From positions 79,702 to 143,701 of the forward strand of contig DATKMK010000021.1 of the NCBI GenBank assembly GCA_035541895.1: a stretch of DNA of 64,000 nucleotides, written 5' to 3'. The stretch is from DATKMK01 sp035541895. GTDB lineage: Bacteria; Desulfobacterota; Binatia; HRBIN30; JACQVA1. The notes below the pieces were generated by a model that had not been told where the DNA came from, did no database searches, and saw only the letters and a program-made list of their open reading frames with translations. Positions 32,261 to 41,240 of this stretch are shown piece after piece. The stretch's first letter is position 1, and every line of letters begins with the position of its first letter. The position numbers were made by a program, and so were the translations under genes.

Positions 32261-33379
32261 ATGAACCTTCGCAACGTAGCGGTTGTCGGCTTTGCGCAAC
32301 TCCCGGTCGTCGCGCGCGACGAACACCGCATCTCCACCGAGATGCTGTACCCGGTCGTGCGTCAGGCGCTCGCCGATTGCGGTGTGCAACGCGACGACAT
32401 CGATTATCAAATTGCCGGCTCGGTCGACTACATGGACGGCCGTCCGTTCGGGTTCGTCGCCGCGCTCGACGTGATGGGATCATGGCCGCCGCGCCAAGAT
32501 CTGCACCTCGAAATGGACGGCTCGTTCTGCGCCTACTACGCGTGGTTGCGGATGCAGGCCGGCGATTGCAACACCGCGCTGGTGGTTGGGCACGGCAAGA
32601 CGTCGGAAGGCGAGCCCGATCGCGTCATGAACTTGCAGCTCGACCCGTACTATCAAGCCGCAATCGGCCTCGACCCGACGTCGACCGCGGCACTGCAGGC
32701 GAGTGCGTACATGGCACGCACCGGCGCCTCGGACGCCGATCTGGCGGCGGTCGCCGCACGCAATCGCGCCGCCGGCGCGCGCAATCCCGAGAATCAGCTC
32801 CGCGATGCGACATCAGCCGCGGAGTTGCAGAAAACGCCGTGGAAAGTCGAGCCGCTGCGCGCGGGATATCTGCCGCCGGTGGGCGAAACGGCCACATGTC
32901 TGATCCTCGCCGCCGAAGGCAAGGCGGAAAAGTTGTGCGATCGCCCGGCGTGGATTCAGGGTGTCGATCACCGCACAGAGATGCAGACGATCGGCGCCCG
33001 TGATCTATCGCGCAGCGCGAGCACCAAGCTGGCGGCCGAGAAGGCGCTGGCGATGGCGGATGTCGCGAGCGCGCGCGAGGTCGACCTGGTCGAACTATTC
33101 GCCTCCTCACCTGCGGAAGAATTGATCGTGTGCGATGCGCTGGGCCTCGATGCCAAGGCGTCGCAACCGGTGATCAATCCCTCTGGCGGCGCGTTGTGCG
33201 CCAATCCGATCATGAGCACCGGCCTGATTCGGCTCGGCGAAGTGTTTCGCCAACTCTCCGGCCGCGCCGGCGCGCGCGCGGTGCCGAACGCGCGACGCGC
33301 GATCGCGCACGCGACGCAGGGTCATTGCCTGCAGCACAACTTGCTGTGGGTTCTCGGCAGTGAGCGGAGGTGGTCATGA
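32261..33379 (+). CDS. Thiolase-like protein, subunit with nucleophile-position Cys
   Basis: ATG 32261 is chosen by homology (MNLRNVAVVGFAQLPVVARD). The 372-residue SCP2/thiolase-fold protein has a Cys at residue 90 (MDGSFCAYYAWLRM), where thiolases carry the acyl-accepting Cys. The C-terminal NPSGGALCANPIMSTGLIRL is kept, while the usual terminal Cys-Gly-Gly motif is replaced by HATQGHCLQHN. It is overlapped by 4 bases with the next thiolase-like gene. Role: probably thiolytic or retro-aldol cleavage of a CoA ester with OB-fold partners. Confidence 0.9.
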   Translation: MNLRNVAVVGFAQLPVVARDEHRISTEMLYPVVRQALADCGVQRDDIDYQIAGSVDYMDGRPFGFVAALDVMGSWPPRQDLHLEMDGSFCAYYAWLRMQAGDCNTALVVGHGKTSEGEPDRVMNLQLDPYYQAAIGLDPTSTAALQASAYMARTGASDADLAAVAARNRAAGARNPENQLRDATSAAELQKTPWKVEPLRAGYLPPVGETATCLILAAEGKAEKLCDRPAWIQGVDHRTEMQTIGARDLSRSASTKLAAEKALAMADVASAREVDLVELFASSPAEELIVCDALGLDAKASQPVINPSGGALCANPIMSTGLIRLGEVFRQLSGRAGARAVPNARRAIAHATQGHCLQHNLLWVLGSERRWS

Positions 33380-34527
33380 AGCGCCCGGTCGCAGTCGTCG
33401 GGGTCGGGCAGACCCATCACACCACGCGGCGTGCCGACGTGAGCATCGCCGGGCTGGTTCGCGAAGCGGTCGATGCCGCCCTGCGCGACGCCGGTTTGGA
33501 ACACAAAGACATTGACGCGGTCGTGATCGGCAAAGCGCCGGATATGCTCGAAGGCGTGGCGCAACCGGAGCAGTACCTCGCCGGTGCGGTCGGCGCACAC
33601 ATGAAGCCGTTGCTGCGGGTCCACACCGCCGGTTCCGTGGGCGCCTCGACGGCTCTGACGGCCGTGACGCACGTGGCGTCGGGCTTGTACGACCGCGTCC
33701 TCACCGTCGCCTTCGAAAAGCAATCGGAAGGCAACGCGATGTGGGCGCTGTCGCCCAACATGCCGTTCACCCCGCCGTTGGTGGCCGGCGCCGGCGGCTT
33801 CTTTGCGCCGTACTGCCGCGCGTACATCTCGAAGACCAAGTGCCCGCCGCACATCGGTCCGATGGTCGCCGCCAACGCGCGCGACAACGCCACGCGCAAC
33901 GAGTATGCGCATCTGCGCGAGCCGATGACGGTCGACGACGTGATGAACTCGCCGATGTTGTGGGATCCGATTCGCTTCGGTGAAACCTGCCCGTCGTCCG
34001 ACGGCGCGATTGCCTTGGTGATCGCGAACGAAGCGACCGCGAAGAAAGGACCGCGCAAACCGGCATGGATCAAGTCGGGGTACTCGTACGCCGAGGCGAT
34101 GTGGGTGCCGGGTCGCGATCAGGTCAGTCCGCGCGCGGGCCAAGTGTGCTCCAAGGCGGTCTACGATGCGGCCGGCATCACCGATCCCTGGAACCAGATC
34201 GACGTCGCCGAGATCTACGTGCCGTTCGCATGGTTCGAGCCGATGTGGCTGGAGAATCTCGGTTTCTGCGGCGTCGGCGAAGGATGGAAGATCGTCGACC
34301 GCGGCGAGCAAAAGTTCGGCGCGCATCTACCGATCAACCCGTCCGGCGGCGTGCTCTGCACCAACCCGATCGGCGCCTCGGGAATGATCCGGCTCGGCGA
34401 AGCCGCGTTGCAGGTGATGGGGCGTGCCGGCGCTCATCAGGTCGAGGGCGCGAAGACCGCATTGGGTCACGCGTACGGTGGCGGCGCGCAGTATTTTGCG
34501 ATGTGGCTCGTCAGCAGCGAGCAGTGA
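33376..34527 (+). CDS. Thiolase-like protein, subunit lacking the catalytic Cys
   Basis: Starts at ATG 33376, overlapping the previous stop (ATGA) with GGAGG five bases upstream. The 383-residue protein aligns with SCP2-type thiolases, but the nucleophile motif reads RVHTAGSVGAST, with Gly at the Cys position. The C-terminal half keeps NPSGGVLCTNPIGASGMIRL and ends with HAYGGGAQYFAMWLV. It resembles the aldolase-type or non-catalytic thiolase subunits that pair with DUF35 proteins. Very likely a subunit of one complex with the preceding three products. Confidence 0.9.
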   Translation: MKRPVAVVGVGQTHHTTRRADVSIAGLVREAVDAALRDAGLEHKDIDAVVIGKAPDMLEGVAQPEQYLAGAVGAHMKPLLRVHTAGSVGASTALTAVTHVASGLYDRVLTVAFEKQSEGNAMWALSPNMPFTPPLVAGAGGFFAPYCRAYISKTKCPPHIGPMVAANARDNATRNEYAHLREPMTVDDVMNSPMLWDPIRFGETCPSSDGAIALVIANEATAKKGPRKPAWIKSGYSYAEAMWVPGRDQVSPRAGQVCSKAVYDAAGITDPWNQIDVAEIYVPFAWFEPMWLENLGFCGVGEGWKIVDRGEQKFGAHLPINPSGGVLCTNPIGASGMIRLGEAALQVMGRAGAHQVEGAKTALGHAYGGGAQYFAMWLVSSEQ

Positions 34528-34589
34528 GAACGACGGAATCCGCGTCGGGGTGCCCCTGCGTGGTCGCCCTTTTTTGGGCCATGCGCCAC

Positions 34590-34613
34590 GGGGCGGCCGC
34601 GTAGGGCCGCCCC
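34590..34613. repeat. GC-rich hairpin in a repeat-rich intergenic spacer
   Basis: GGGGCGGCC (34590-34598) and GGCCGCCCC (34605-34613) form a perfect 9-base stem with a 6-base loop. A smaller stem GCCC-T6-GGGC lies just upstream around 34567-34579. The whole 108-base spacer between the thiolase and enoyl-CoA hydratase genes is made of such GGGGCGGCC-type words and looks like a REP element. It could stabilise the upstream mRNA. Confidence 0.7.
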
Positions 34614-34635
34614 TACGAAGAGGACAACGAAAGCA

Positions 34636-35448
34636 ATGTCGGAACCCGCAGTCTTGTACGAAAAGAACGACGGCATCACCGTCGTCACGATGAACCGTCC
34701 CGAGTTTCGTAACGCGATCAATCCGGAGATGCTGTGCCGGTTGGCCGATGCCTGGCAGGATGTTAACGATGACCCCTCGGTGCGCGTGGTCATTCTCACC
34801 GGTGCGGGCGACAAAGCGTTTTGCGCGGGCGCCGATCTCGACCGCCTCGTCCGCATGATGCAGGGGCTGCGTCCGCCCGAGAGCGAGTATGACGAGCGCA
34901 TCAAGAACGACGTCAGCCTCATCTACAAGGGCCTGTTGCGGAACTATCGCGTGACCAAACCGTTGATCGCGGCGGTGCGCGGCTTCTGCGTCGCCGGCGG
35001 CACCGAGATCCTGACCACCACCGATCTCCGCATCGCAGGCGACGACGCGCGCTTCGGGCTCGCCGAGGTGAAGTGGAGCTTGTTTCCGATGGGCGGCTCG
35101 ACGGTGCGCCTGCCGCGCCAGATCTCGTACTGCAACGCGATGGAGATTCTGCTCACCGGCGAGCAGATTTCCGCCGAGCGCGCGCTGCAGATGGGGCTGA
35201 TCAACAAGGTGGTCGCGCCGACCCAAGTGTTGCCCGAAGCCGTGCGCCTTGCGCGCATCCTCAATGAGGCGGGGCCGCTGGCCGTGCAAGCGGTCAAGCG
35301 GTCGGTGGTAGAGGGTCTGGCGCTGCCGCCGGAGCAAGCCCTCGAAAAGGAACTCGAGATCGGCATTCCGGTCTCGATGTCGGAAGACTGCCGCGAGGGC
35401 ACGAAGGCTTTCAAAGAAAAACGCAAGCCGGTGTTCAAGGGACGCTGA
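34636..35448 (+). CDS. Enoyl-CoA hydratase/isomerase family protein
   Basis: A 270-residue crotonase-fold protein. Oxyanion-hole segments are GDKAFCAGADLDRLVRM and VRGFCVAGGTEILTTTDLRI; the second catalytic-Glu region reads FGLAEVKWSLFPMGGSTVRL, with Glu present. It hydrates or isomerises an enoyl-CoA intermediate, fitting the thiolase-like operon upstream. It is separated from that operon by the hairpin-containing spacer. Confidence 0.92.
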   Translation: MSEPAVLYEKNDGITVVTMNRPEFRNAINPEMLCRLADAWQDVNDDPSVRVVILTGAGDKAFCAGADLDRLVRMMQGLRPPESEYDERIKNDVSLIYKGLLRNYRVTKPLIAAVRGFCVAGGTEILTTTDLRIAGDDARFGLAEVKWSLFPMGGSTVRLPRQISYCNAMEILLTGEQISAERALQMGLINKVVAPTQVLPEAVRLARILNEAGPLAVQAVKRSVVEGLALPPEQALEKELEIGIPVSMSEDCREGTKAFKEKRKPVFKGR

Positions 35449-35493
35449 GGGCGCGCGCTCGAACGCGTCCCGCGCAAAGCATTTGAGGTGGAC

Positions 35494-36843
35494 ATGAGAC
35501 GATTTGCTGGCTCACTCCGGACATGGTTGCTCGCGATGCTCGCGCTCGCCTATGCGGGTGCGGCGGTCGCCGACACCGGCGAAGAGATCGTTCCCGGTCT
35601 GCGCGTCGGCGATGTGCTCGATCAACGCAACGCCGATCTCGCGAAGGACCTCCTGCCTCCGGAAATCTACAAGCACTACAAGAACGGCGAGTATCACAAC
35701 AAGATCGTTGCCTACCCGACCGGGAACTTGCACTGGGAGAAGGCGTTCGCGGAGGCGACCGAGAAAAACGTCGGGCAGCTCGACGTCGACGCGCGCGGGA
35801 CGATCATCGAGAAGGGCACCGGCAAGCAGCCGGCGTACTACTACGGATTGCCGTTCCCGATCATCGACGAAAAAGATCCGAAGGCCGCGGTCAAAATCAT
35901 CTGGAATCAGTTTCTCGCCTATTGGGCCGGCGGCGATTCGTTCAACAAGACCTTGGTCATCATGCTCAATCCCAAGGGCATCGACCGGAAGATCGGCGCC
36001 AACGGGTGGTTCAATTTCTTGGATGGTCAGGGCGTGAAGTACCGGCAGAACAATCCGATGAACTTGCAGAGCCAGTTTCTCGGCGTCACCACCACGCCCG
36101 CCGATCTGCAAGGCACCGCATCGCTGTCGTGGCGCTATCGCGATCCCGACAAACGCGACTCGGTGTGGGCGTTCGTGCCGGCGTTGCGGCGCGTCCGCGC
36201 CGTCAGCCCCGCCAATCGCTCCGACGGCTACCTGGGTTCCGACATCAGCGGCGACGACGGGTTCTTCTTCGACGGCAAGCCGGAGGACTTCGAGTGGAAG
36301 TTGATCGGCAAGCGCGACGGGCTCCGAGTCGTCGATCCAAATTCGATCGCCGGACCGATCAAGATCGATCCGGTTCCCGGCGGCGGCTGGAGCACGCTGA
36401 CGGATCTGAATCCGCCGACGTTGGGTTACGAGGTGGACGGCTGGACCGGCATCTCGTGGGCGCCGGTGCCGCTCGCGCTCGCCAAACGAGCGTTTTGGAT
36501 CATCGAAGCGACACCGCGCGACAAGTATTACTTGTACGGACGGCTGCAACTCTGGATCGACGCGGAAACCTGGGACGGTGCGTGGAATACCAAGTTCTCC
36601 TGGCAGGGCGAGCAGGTCCACACGTACCAGCTCACCGCCCGTATCAACCACCAAGCGGGTGCGGGGCCCGATTCCGAGTGGATGCCGGCGGGCACGATGG
36701 TGTTTGCCTGCGCTGAGAACACCAAGATGAATCGCGCGACGTGCAGCGGCATTCGCGATGGCGCGCAAGCGCCGTACTACCGGCGTGTTCCGCTGGAGGA
36801 GAATCTCTTCGATTCGACGTCGCTGACTCGCTACGGGAAGTAG
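35494..36843 (+). CDS. DUF1329 family exported protein
   Basis: ATG 35494 follows GAGGTGG and opens a signal peptide (MRRFAGSLRTWLLAMLALAYAGAAVA). The 449-residue mature protein is a DUF1329 member, thought to have a LolA/LolB-like beta fold that binds hydrophobic ligands in the periplasm. Typical motifs include LSWRYRDPDKRDSVWAFVPA and RRVRAVSPANRSDGYLGSD. Its genes are commonly next to steroid, terpene or hydrocarbon degradation genes, so uptake or trafficking of a hydrophobic growth substrate is a fair inference. Confidence 0.92.
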   Translation: MRRFAGSLRTWLLAMLALAYAGAAVADTGEEIVPGLRVGDVLDQRNADLAKDLLPPEIYKHYKNGEYHNKIVAYPTGNLHWEKAFAEATEKNVGQLDVDARGTIIEKGTGKQPAYYYGLPFPIIDEKDPKAAVKIIWNQFLAYWAGGDSFNKTLVIMLNPKGIDRKIGANGWFNFLDGQGVKYRQNNPMNLQSQFLGVTTTPADLQGTASLSWRYRDPDKRDSVWAFVPALRRVRAVSPANRSDGYLGSDISGDDGFFFDGKPEDFEWKLIGKRDGLRVVDPNSIAGPIKIDPVPGGGWSTLTDLNPPTLGYEVDGWTGISWAPVPLALAKRAFWIIEATPRDKYYLYGRLQLWIDAETWDGAWNTKFSWQGEQVHTYQLTARINHQAGAGPDSEWMPAGTMVFACAENTKMNRATCSGIRDGAQAPYYRRVPLEENLFDSTSLTRYGK

Positions 36844-36886
36844 CGCTGCTGCCGTCCCGCGGACGGCGGGGTTTGGAGCCGCGCCC

Positions 36887-37804
36887 ATGGAAAAAGTGCA
36901 CGCATTGGCGAAGCGGGTGTCCAATTGGGGCCGCTGGAGTTCCGAGGATGAGCGCGGCACGGTGAACTTCATCACCCCCGAGGTGGTGCGGCGAGCCGCC
37001 GCGTGCGTGAAGCGCGGCGCGGTGTTCAGTCTCGGTCTCGCTTTCAACGCCGACGGCCCGCAGATCGGCCAAGGTGGCCGCGTGAATCCGCTGCATCTGA
37101 TGACGGCGGTCAACGGCGGCTATGGACCCGAAGGCGGCTTCCGCTACGCCGACGATCTCGTGGTCATGCCGCTGCAATGCGCGACGCAGTGGGACAGTCT
37201 CGCCCACGTGCACTACGGCGGCCAACTCTACAACGGGTTTCCGGCGTCGACGACGACCTCCGCGGGAGCGGCGCGCAACTCGATCGACAAACTCGCCGCC
37301 GGCATCGTATCGCGCGGCGTGCTGCTCGACATCGCGCGACTCCGGCCCGTCGCGCGTCTCGGGCCGGGATACGCGATTACCCCCGCCGATCTCGATGCCG
37401 CCGAACGGGCGCAAGGCGTGCGCGTCGAGCGCGGCGACGTGCTGCTCGTGCGCACCGGTCACATCACCGTGTTCACGACGGACCAGGACAAGATCGGCTA
37501 CATGAAGCAAATGCCGGGGCTCGGCATCGCGTGCGTCGAATGGCTCCACGCACGCGAGGTCGCCGCCGTCGCCACCGACACCAGCGCCGTCGAGGTGATC
37601 CCGTTCGAAGATCCGACGATGCCGCTGCCGGTGCACCTGCTCTGCATCCGCGATATGGGCCTGACGCTGGGCGAAATGTTCGACCTCGAGGCGCTGGCGG
37701 CGGATTGCGCGAACGACGGTGTGTGGGAGTTCTTGTTCACCGCGCCGCCGTTGAAGGTCACCGCCGCCGTGGGTTCGCCGCTGAATCCGTTGGCGGTGAA
37801 GTGA
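36887..37804 (+). CDS. Cyclase-family metal-dependent hydrolase (kynurenine formamidase-like)
   Basis: A 305-residue protein of the PF04199 cyclase family. The metal-binding signature HxGTHxDxPxH appears in the form CATQWDSLAHVHYGGQLYNG; Asp and His residues for zinc remain. Another conserved part, RVERGDVLLVRTGHI, is present, with AAVATDTSAVEVIPFED near the C-terminus. Related enzymes open amide or lactone rings. It follows the DUF1329 gene by 43 bases on the same strand and is probably in its operon. Confidence 0.88.
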   Translation: MEKVHALAKRVSNWGRWSSEDERGTVNFITPEVVRRAAACVKRGAVFSLGLAFNADGPQIGQGGRVNPLHLMTAVNGGYGPEGGFRYADDLVVMPLQCATQWDSLAHVHYGGQLYNGFPASTTTSAGAARNSIDKLAAGIVSRGVLLDIARLRPVARLGPGYAITPADLDAAERAQGVRVERGDVLLVRTGHITVFTTDQDKIGYMKQMPGLGIACVEWLHAREVAAVATDTSAVEVIPFEDPTMPLPVHLLCIRDMGLTLGEMFDLEALAADCANDGVWEFLFTAPPLKVTAAVGSPLNPLAVK

Positions 37805-37809
37805 CGCGG

Positions 37810-38490
37810 CTACGCCGCGCGAGCAGATTTAATCTTGCGCCTGCGCGGGGCCGGCGTCTTGGCGGCGCAAAACGTTCGTTCGACCAGATGGTGTAGACGA
37901 TCGACCAATGCACGGCGATCGGCCTTCATGCCGCTGGCCGCCCAATCGGACAGCACCACTTGATCCATCGCACTGAACAGCTTGGCGAGATAGCCGGGAT
38001 CTTCGTCGAGGAACACGCCGCCGGCGATGCCGCGGCGGAAGATGTCGGCTTGCAGCTTGTGAATGTCCTTCCACAATTGCACCCGCGCGTCGTTGTCGTT
38101 GCTGGGACTCGAGACCCACGACGTGCCGACCTGCAAATGCATCCGGAGGAAGTCGGGATGATCGACGAAGTAGCCGACGTAGGCGTCGGCCAGGTTCATC
38201 AACGCCTCCCGCGGTTGGACGTGACGCGCGGTCACGTCGCGCACCAACTGCCGGAGTTCCTCGCCGCGTGCCGCGAGAATGGCGCGCAGCAGATCGTCCT
38301 TGCTCGGGAAAATCGCGTAGATCGTCCCCATGGACAACCCCGCCAGCGCCGAGATCTCCTGCACCTTCGCGGTTTCGAAACCGCGGTCGGCGAAAACTTT
38401 CTCGGCGACGTCGAAGATGTGCTGCCGGTAGAGATCGGTGCGCGCCCGGCGCGCCTCTTCGCGCGGCTGGCGTTTGGCGGGACCCTTCAC
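37810..38490 (-). CDS. TetR family transcriptional repressor
   Basis: About 226 residues from GTG 38490; a longer frame exists, but it would run through the operator and promoter, so the short start is preferred. The helix-turn-helix is VQEISALAGLSMGTIYAIFPSKDDLLRA, followed by a helical ligand domain. Divergent from the LLM oxidoreductase gene at 38613, with a strong palindrome in the gap. It probably represses that gene and its operon until a pathway intermediate binds. Confidence 0.88.
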   Translation of the reverse strand: MKGPAKRQPREEARRARTDLYRQHIFDVAEKVFADRGFETAKVQEISALAGLSMGTIYAIFPSKDDLLRAILAARGEELRQLVRDVTARHVQPREALMNLADAYVGYFVDHPDFLRMHLQVGTSWVSSPSNDNDARVQLWKDIHKLQADIFRRGIAGGVFLDEDPGYLAKLFSAMDQVVLSDWAASGMKADRRALVDRLHHLVERTFCAAKTPAPRRRKIKSARAA

Positions 38491-38519
38491 GCTCCGGCTC
38501 TTAGCACCGAAAAAAACGA

Positions 38520-38554
38520 TTGACAACTCGTATTTCCGAATGCTAATTCGCAAA
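38520..38554 (+). promoter_or_regulatory. Candidate promoter and TetR operator before the LLM oxidoreductase gene
   Basis: TTGACA (38520-38525, consensus -35) is followed after 16 bases by GCTAAT (38542-38547). TTTCCGAAT (38533-38541) and ATTCGCAAA (38546-38554) form a 9-4-9 inverted repeat with one mismatch, covering the -10 box. It lies between the divergent TetR and LLM genes. Confidence 0.7.
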
Positions 38555-38612
38555 CCCGAATCGACCATTTTCGAGCCCCCGAGCGGCTCTGGCTCACGGA
38601 GGAGGAAGCGCG

Positions 38613-39737
38613 ATGGAATTCGGAATCTTCTCGCAGATGCACGTGCCCCCATGGGACGACGAACATTCGCGCTTCATGCGCGAGCTGGAAGTCTCCCTCG
38701 CCGTCGAGGCCGCCGGATTCAAATACGATTGGGCGCCCGAGCATCACTTCCTGCAACACTACTCGCACCAGCCGGCGCCGGAAGTGTTCTTGAGCTGGGT
38801 GGCGGCGAAGACCGCGCGCCTCCACGTGGGCACCGCGATCACCAACATCACCGCCGCAGTCAATCACCCGGCGCGGGTCGCCGAGCGCATCGCGACGATG
38901 GACCACTTATCCGAGGGACGGGTCGAATTCGGTACCGGCCGCGGGTCGTCGTCGGCGGAATGGGGCGGCTTCGCGATCCCGAACGCGGCGGAAACCAAGC
39001 CGATGTGGCGCGAGTCGCTTGAACAAATCCCGCGCATGTGGCTCGACGAACCCTACGCGCACGAGGGCACGTACTTCCGCATGCCCGAGCGCAACGTCCT
39101 TCCCAAGCCCTACACGAAGCCCCATCCACCGATGTGGCTGGCGTGTTCGAGTCCGAACACCTTCGCCGAGTGCGGGGAGCTTGGCCTGGGCTGCTTGTGT
39201 TTCACCTTCGGCACGCCGGCGGAGATCGCCGAACACGTCCGCAACTACAAAGAAGGCATCAAGCGCTGCAAGTGCCCGGCGGGTGCGTACATCAACGACA
39301 ACATCGCGGTGACCACCAACATGTTCTGCCTCGAAGACGGCGATGAAGCGCGGCACTTGTATGCCAACGCGAAGGTCGAACGGTTCACCGAATTCTTCTT
39401 CCAGTGGCTCGACTCGATCCCCCGCCCGAAGGGCTTGCCGGCGACCGGCCCGATCGGCCCGTTGCCGCAGACGACGCCGGACCAGTTGAAGGCCGGACTC
39501 GCCGTCGGTGGCCGCCAGATCGGTTCGCCTGACGAGATCATCCGCGTCATCAAGATGTACGAGGAGATCGGCGTCGATCAACTCATCTACGCGCCGCTGA
39601 CCCTCACGCTTGAGCAGAAGCACGTGCTGCGCTCGATCGAAGCGTTCGGAAAGCATGTCTTGCCGAAATTTGATAAAGACCCGGTGCACAGTACGAGGCG
39701 GCAGCGCGAAGCACAGCTCAAAGCCAAGGCAGCGTGA
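38613..39737 (+). CDS. LLM class flavin-dependent oxidoreductase (luciferase-like monooxygenase)
   Basis: A 374-residue bacterial-luciferase-fold protein: MEFGIFSQMHVPPWDDEHSR, FKYDWAPEHHFLQHYSHQ, LHVGTAITNITAAVNHPARV, EGRVEFGTGRGSS and GSPDEIIRVIKMYEEIGVDQ. It uses reduced FMN or F420 to insert oxygen into a small organic, such as Baeyer-Villiger or hydroxylation chemistry. First gene of a plus-strand operon with aldehyde and alcohol dehydrogenases, an amidohydrolase and further enzymes; probably under the divergent TetR. Confidence 0.93.
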   Translation: MEFGIFSQMHVPPWDDEHSRFMRELEVSLAVEAAGFKYDWAPEHHFLQHYSHQPAPEVFLSWVAAKTARLHVGTAITNITAAVNHPARVAERIATMDHLSEGRVEFGTGRGSSSAEWGGFAIPNAAETKPMWRESLEQIPRMWLDEPYAHEGTYFRMPERNVLPKPYTKPHPPMWLACSSPNTFAECGELGLGCLCFTFGTPAEIAEHVRNYKEGIKRCKCPAGAYINDNIAVTTNMFCLEDGDEARHLYANAKVERFTEFFFQWLDSIPRPKGLPATGPIGPLPQTTPDQLKAGLAVGGRQIGSPDEIIRVIKMYEEIGVDQLIYAPLTLTLEQKHVLRSIEAFGKHVLPKFDKDPVHSTRRQREAQLKAKAA

Positions 39738-41218
39738 TCCGATCGATTCCGCGCATGAGTGTACCGGTCTTCGATAACGTCCTGATCGGCGGCGAATGGG
39801 TCCCCGCCGAACACGGCACGTACCAGATCACCAACCCGGCGACCGAGGAGCCCGCCGGCTTCGCGCCGGCTTGCTCCGTCGCCCAAGTGCATGCGGCGGC
39901 ACGCGCCGCACGCGCGGCGTTCGAACGCGGACCGTGGCGAACGATGTCCGGTGCCGAACGGGCGGCGCTGCTGCGCGAAGCGGCCGAGCGCTTCAAACGC
40001 GAAGCCGGCGAGTTGGTCGAGCTGACCATCGCCGAGACCGGCGCACTCAAGCCGGTCGCGGTGTCGCAGCAAGTCGGCGCGGTGACCATCCGATTGGCGA
40101 AATTTGCCGATCTCGCCACTGCTCCGGTCGAGGAACCCCTGCTCCCGCGCGAGTTGAGCGGTCCCAACGCCCGCGGGCTCGCCGCCGGATTGGTCGTGCG
40201 CGAGCCGATCGGCGTCGTCGCCGGCATCACGCCGTTCAACTTCCCGATGACCAATTGCGCGGGCAAGATCGGACCGGCGCTCGCATGCGGCAACACGATC
40301 GTCATCAAGCCCGCCCCGGTCGATCCGCTCGGCGTCGTCGAGTTGTGTCGCATCGTCAATTCGGTCTTGCCGCCGGGCGTGCTCAACTTCGTGTGCGGTC
40401 CGGGGCCGGAAATCGGCGAAGCACTCACGACCGCGCCCGACGTCGACATGATTTCGTTCACCGGCAGCACGCAAGTCGGTCGCGCGATTCAACAAGGCGC
40501 GGCGCCGCGGCTGAAGCGCACCTTGATGGAACTCGGCGGCAAGTCGGCCAACATCGTGTTCGCCGACGCTGATCCGGCGAAGGCTCTCGCCGGCGTCATG
40601 CAGGTCTGGACGTTTCACAGCGGCCAGATCTGCATCGCCGGAACCCGCGCGCTGATCGAGGCGTCGATCTACGACGAGTTCACCGCGAGGCTGGCGGCCG
40701 CCGGTCGGACGCTCAAGATCGGTGACCCACACGAAGCGGGTGTGGTCGTCGGCCCGCTGGTGTCGGCCGCCCAACGCGAGCGCGTCGAACGCTACATCGC
40801 CAGGGGGATCGAAGCGGGTGCGACGCTCGCCTGCGGCGGCCAGCGGCCGGCGCATCTCCGGCGCGGCTACTATGTCGAGCCCACGCTGTTCACTCACGCG
40901 CGCAACGATATGACCATCGCGCGCGAAGAGATCTTCGGTCCGGTGATCACCGCGATTCCATTCCGCGATGAAGCCGAGGCGATCGCCATCGCCAACGACT
41001 CGGACTATGGTCTCTACGGCTATGTCTGGACCGGCGACTCGGCTCGTGGTTTGCGCGTGTCGCGCCAGATGCGCACGGGAACCATCCAGATCAACGGTGG
41101 GCCGATGAATCCCGACGCACCGTTCGGCGGCTACAAACAGAGCGGGATCGGGCGCGACGGCGGCCGCTACGCGCTGAACGCGTACAGCGAGTTGAAGTAC
41201 ATCGGGTATACGGCATGA
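39734..41218 (+). CDS. NAD(P)-dependent aldehyde dehydrogenase
   Basis: A 494-residue ALDH. The GTG start at 39734 overlaps the previous stop (GTGA); ATG 39755 (MSVPVFDNVLIGGEW) is a possible alternative. The catalytic Cys lies in FHSGQICIAGTRALIEA, the Glu in LMELGGKSANIVF, with cofactor motif SFTGSTQVGRAI and Asn region PFNFPMTNCAGKIG. It oxidises an aldehyde intermediate to a carboxylate or CoA-ready acid. Translational coupling to the LLM monooxygenase suggests sequential steps. Confidence 0.93.
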   Translation: MIRSIPRMSVPVFDNVLIGGEWVPAEHGTYQITNPATEEPAGFAPACSVAQVHAAARAARAAFERGPWRTMSGAERAALLREAAERFKREAGELVELTIAETGALKPVAVSQQVGAVTIRLAKFADLATAPVEEPLLPRELSGPNARGLAAGLVVREPIGVVAGITPFNFPMTNCAGKIGPALACGNTIVIKPAPVDPLGVVELCRIVNSVLPPGVLNFVCGPGPEIGEALTTAPDVDMISFTGSTQVGRAIQQGAAPRLKRTLMELGGKSANIVFADADPAKALAGVMQVWTFHSGQICIAGTRALIEASIYDEFTARLAAAGRTLKIGDPHEAGVVVGPLVSAAQRERVERYIARGIEAGATLACGGQRPAHLRRGYYVEPTLFTHARNDMTIAREEIFGPVITAIPFRDEAEAIAIANDSDYGLYGYVWTGDSARGLRVSRQMRTGTIQINGGPMNPDAPFGGYKQSGIGRDGGRYALNAYSELKYIGYTA

Positions 41219-41240
41219 CGAGCGCGTGGAGACGACGTCG

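Noticed and set aside
35512..37113. Long open frame on the minus strand (533 codons) opposite the DUF1329 and cyclase genes
   Set aside because: It is antisense to two well-identified proteins, is rich in Arg/Ala/Gly with no domain pattern, and has no ribosome binding site: a high-GC shadow frame.
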